Below, one piece after another: positions 14,255 through 14,605 of a DNA stretch of 14,605 nucleotides. A program made the position numbers and the translations under genes. The DNA is taken from assembly GCA_937944035.1 (NCBI GenBank), contig CALDZQ010000306.1:1-14605 (forward strand), read 5' to 3'. The DNA comes from an uncultured Neomegalonema sp. (lineage in GTDB: Bacteria; Pseudomonadota; Alphaproteobacteria; Rhodobacterales; Rhodobacteraceae). A model generated the notes under the pieces. That model made no database searches. It worked only from the letters and a program-made list of their open reading frames with translations, and was not told where the DNA came from. Numbering within the stretch: the first letter of the stretch is position 1; each line of letters begins with the position of its first letter.

Positions 14255-14605
14255 TCACGGTTCCGGCGGCGGGGCCAGCACATACAGCGCCAGTGCGTGA
14301 CAGTTGGCCAACACCTCGTCGACCGCGTGAAACTGCCGCTTCCGATGCCCCGGCGGACGACCCGGCCGCAGCACCCGCGTTCTCGGCGAGCGCAATATCC
14401 CCGCATCCCGCCTCGCCCGCCACCGGGCCAGACGCAGCGCCTGTTCCGGCAAAGCCTCCAGCGCGGACCGCGCCGCCAGCAAACGCCGGCACAGCCGCCC
14501 CGCATCCACCAGATCGTCCGGCAATACCGGTTTCGGCGTTTCGCGCACCGGATCGAACCCGTCAAAAAAGCTGATACGCGGGCCATAGCCCTTCGCCACG
14601 GGCGG
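14255..14605 (-). CDS. Conserved hypothetical protein, C-terminal part (5' end off the right edge)
   Basis: The open frame continues to the window edge, so the true start is probably outside. A GTG at 14599 is only a possible start. The visible 116 or so residues include LEALPEQALRLARWRARRD, then LRPGRPPGHRKRQ and a final block VDEVLANCHALALYVLAP. This pattern (a LARW-x-ARR helix, an Arg/Pro/Gly-rich RPGRPPGHR segment, then a C-terminal DEVL-x-x-CHALA helix) matches a type of uncharacterised protein I remember from many alphaproteobacteria, without a known function. The RPGRPPG stretch resembles an AT-hook core (GRP flanked by basic residues), which might mean DNA or RNA contact. It is convergent with dnaN and has a clear terminator after it. 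I am confident it is a real gene but not of its role. Confidence 0.75.
   Translation of the reverse strand, partial: PPVAKGYGPRISFFDGFDPVRETPKPVLPDDLVDAGRLCRRLLAARSALEALPEQALRLARWRARRDAGILRSPRTRVLRPGRPPGHRKRQFHAVDEVLANCHALALYVLAPPPEP

Overview
The window looks like a chromosomal stretch of a GC-rich alphaproteobacterium. The best clues are a COQ9-family ubiquinone gene divergent from rpsU, a MetRS of the kind I associate with Rhodobacterales (Cys4 zinc knuckle, KFSTS signature), and helix-hairpin-helix (H3TH/COG3743-like) domains of the type common in this class. I cannot place it more finely than the class. Most genes are ordinary housekeeping genes. The unusual parts are a structured leader before nhaA, an AT-richer restriction-modification pair, and a two-gene operon encoding a very large repeat protein.

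Layout. Positions 1-4163: the 5' part of metG (minus, running off the left edge), nhaA (minus) with a folded leader and a strong ribosome binding site, a divergent 45-residue membrane protein (plus) that is easy to miss, and an EamA/DMT-family permease (minus). Positions 4200-5976: a visibly AT-richer insert with a C5-cytosine DNA methyltransferase that has no Shine-Dalgarno sequence and a GIY-YIG nuclease overlapping it by 11 nt. This is most likely a compact type II restriction-modification system acquired by transfer. Positions 6026-7931: a secreted protein with an NlpC/P60-like Cys/His signature (minus) and ndk (minus).

Positions 8269-11735 hold the most distinctive locus. A 49-residue single-pass membrane protein is coupled (TAATG) to a 1105-residue protein. 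The large protein has a matching N-terminal membrane segment, three Ala-rich repeats, 24 perfect-length copies of a 13-residue charged helical repeat (39 bp each, no indels, many silent differences), and four C-terminal H3TH-like units, one of them degenerate. My reading is a membrane-anchored rod carrying predicted nucleic-acid-binding heads on a long rigid helix. The DNA-binding and tethering role is inference.

Positions 11792-14605: a GNRA-loop bidirectional terminator, rpsU (minus, GTG start, good promoter), a coq9-like gene (plus), dnaN (plus), a clear intrinsic terminator, and the 3' part of a minus-strand conserved hypothetical gene convergent with dnaN. recF does not follow dnaN. There are no tRNA or rRNA genes, CRISPR arrays, integrases or insertion sequences that I can recognise.
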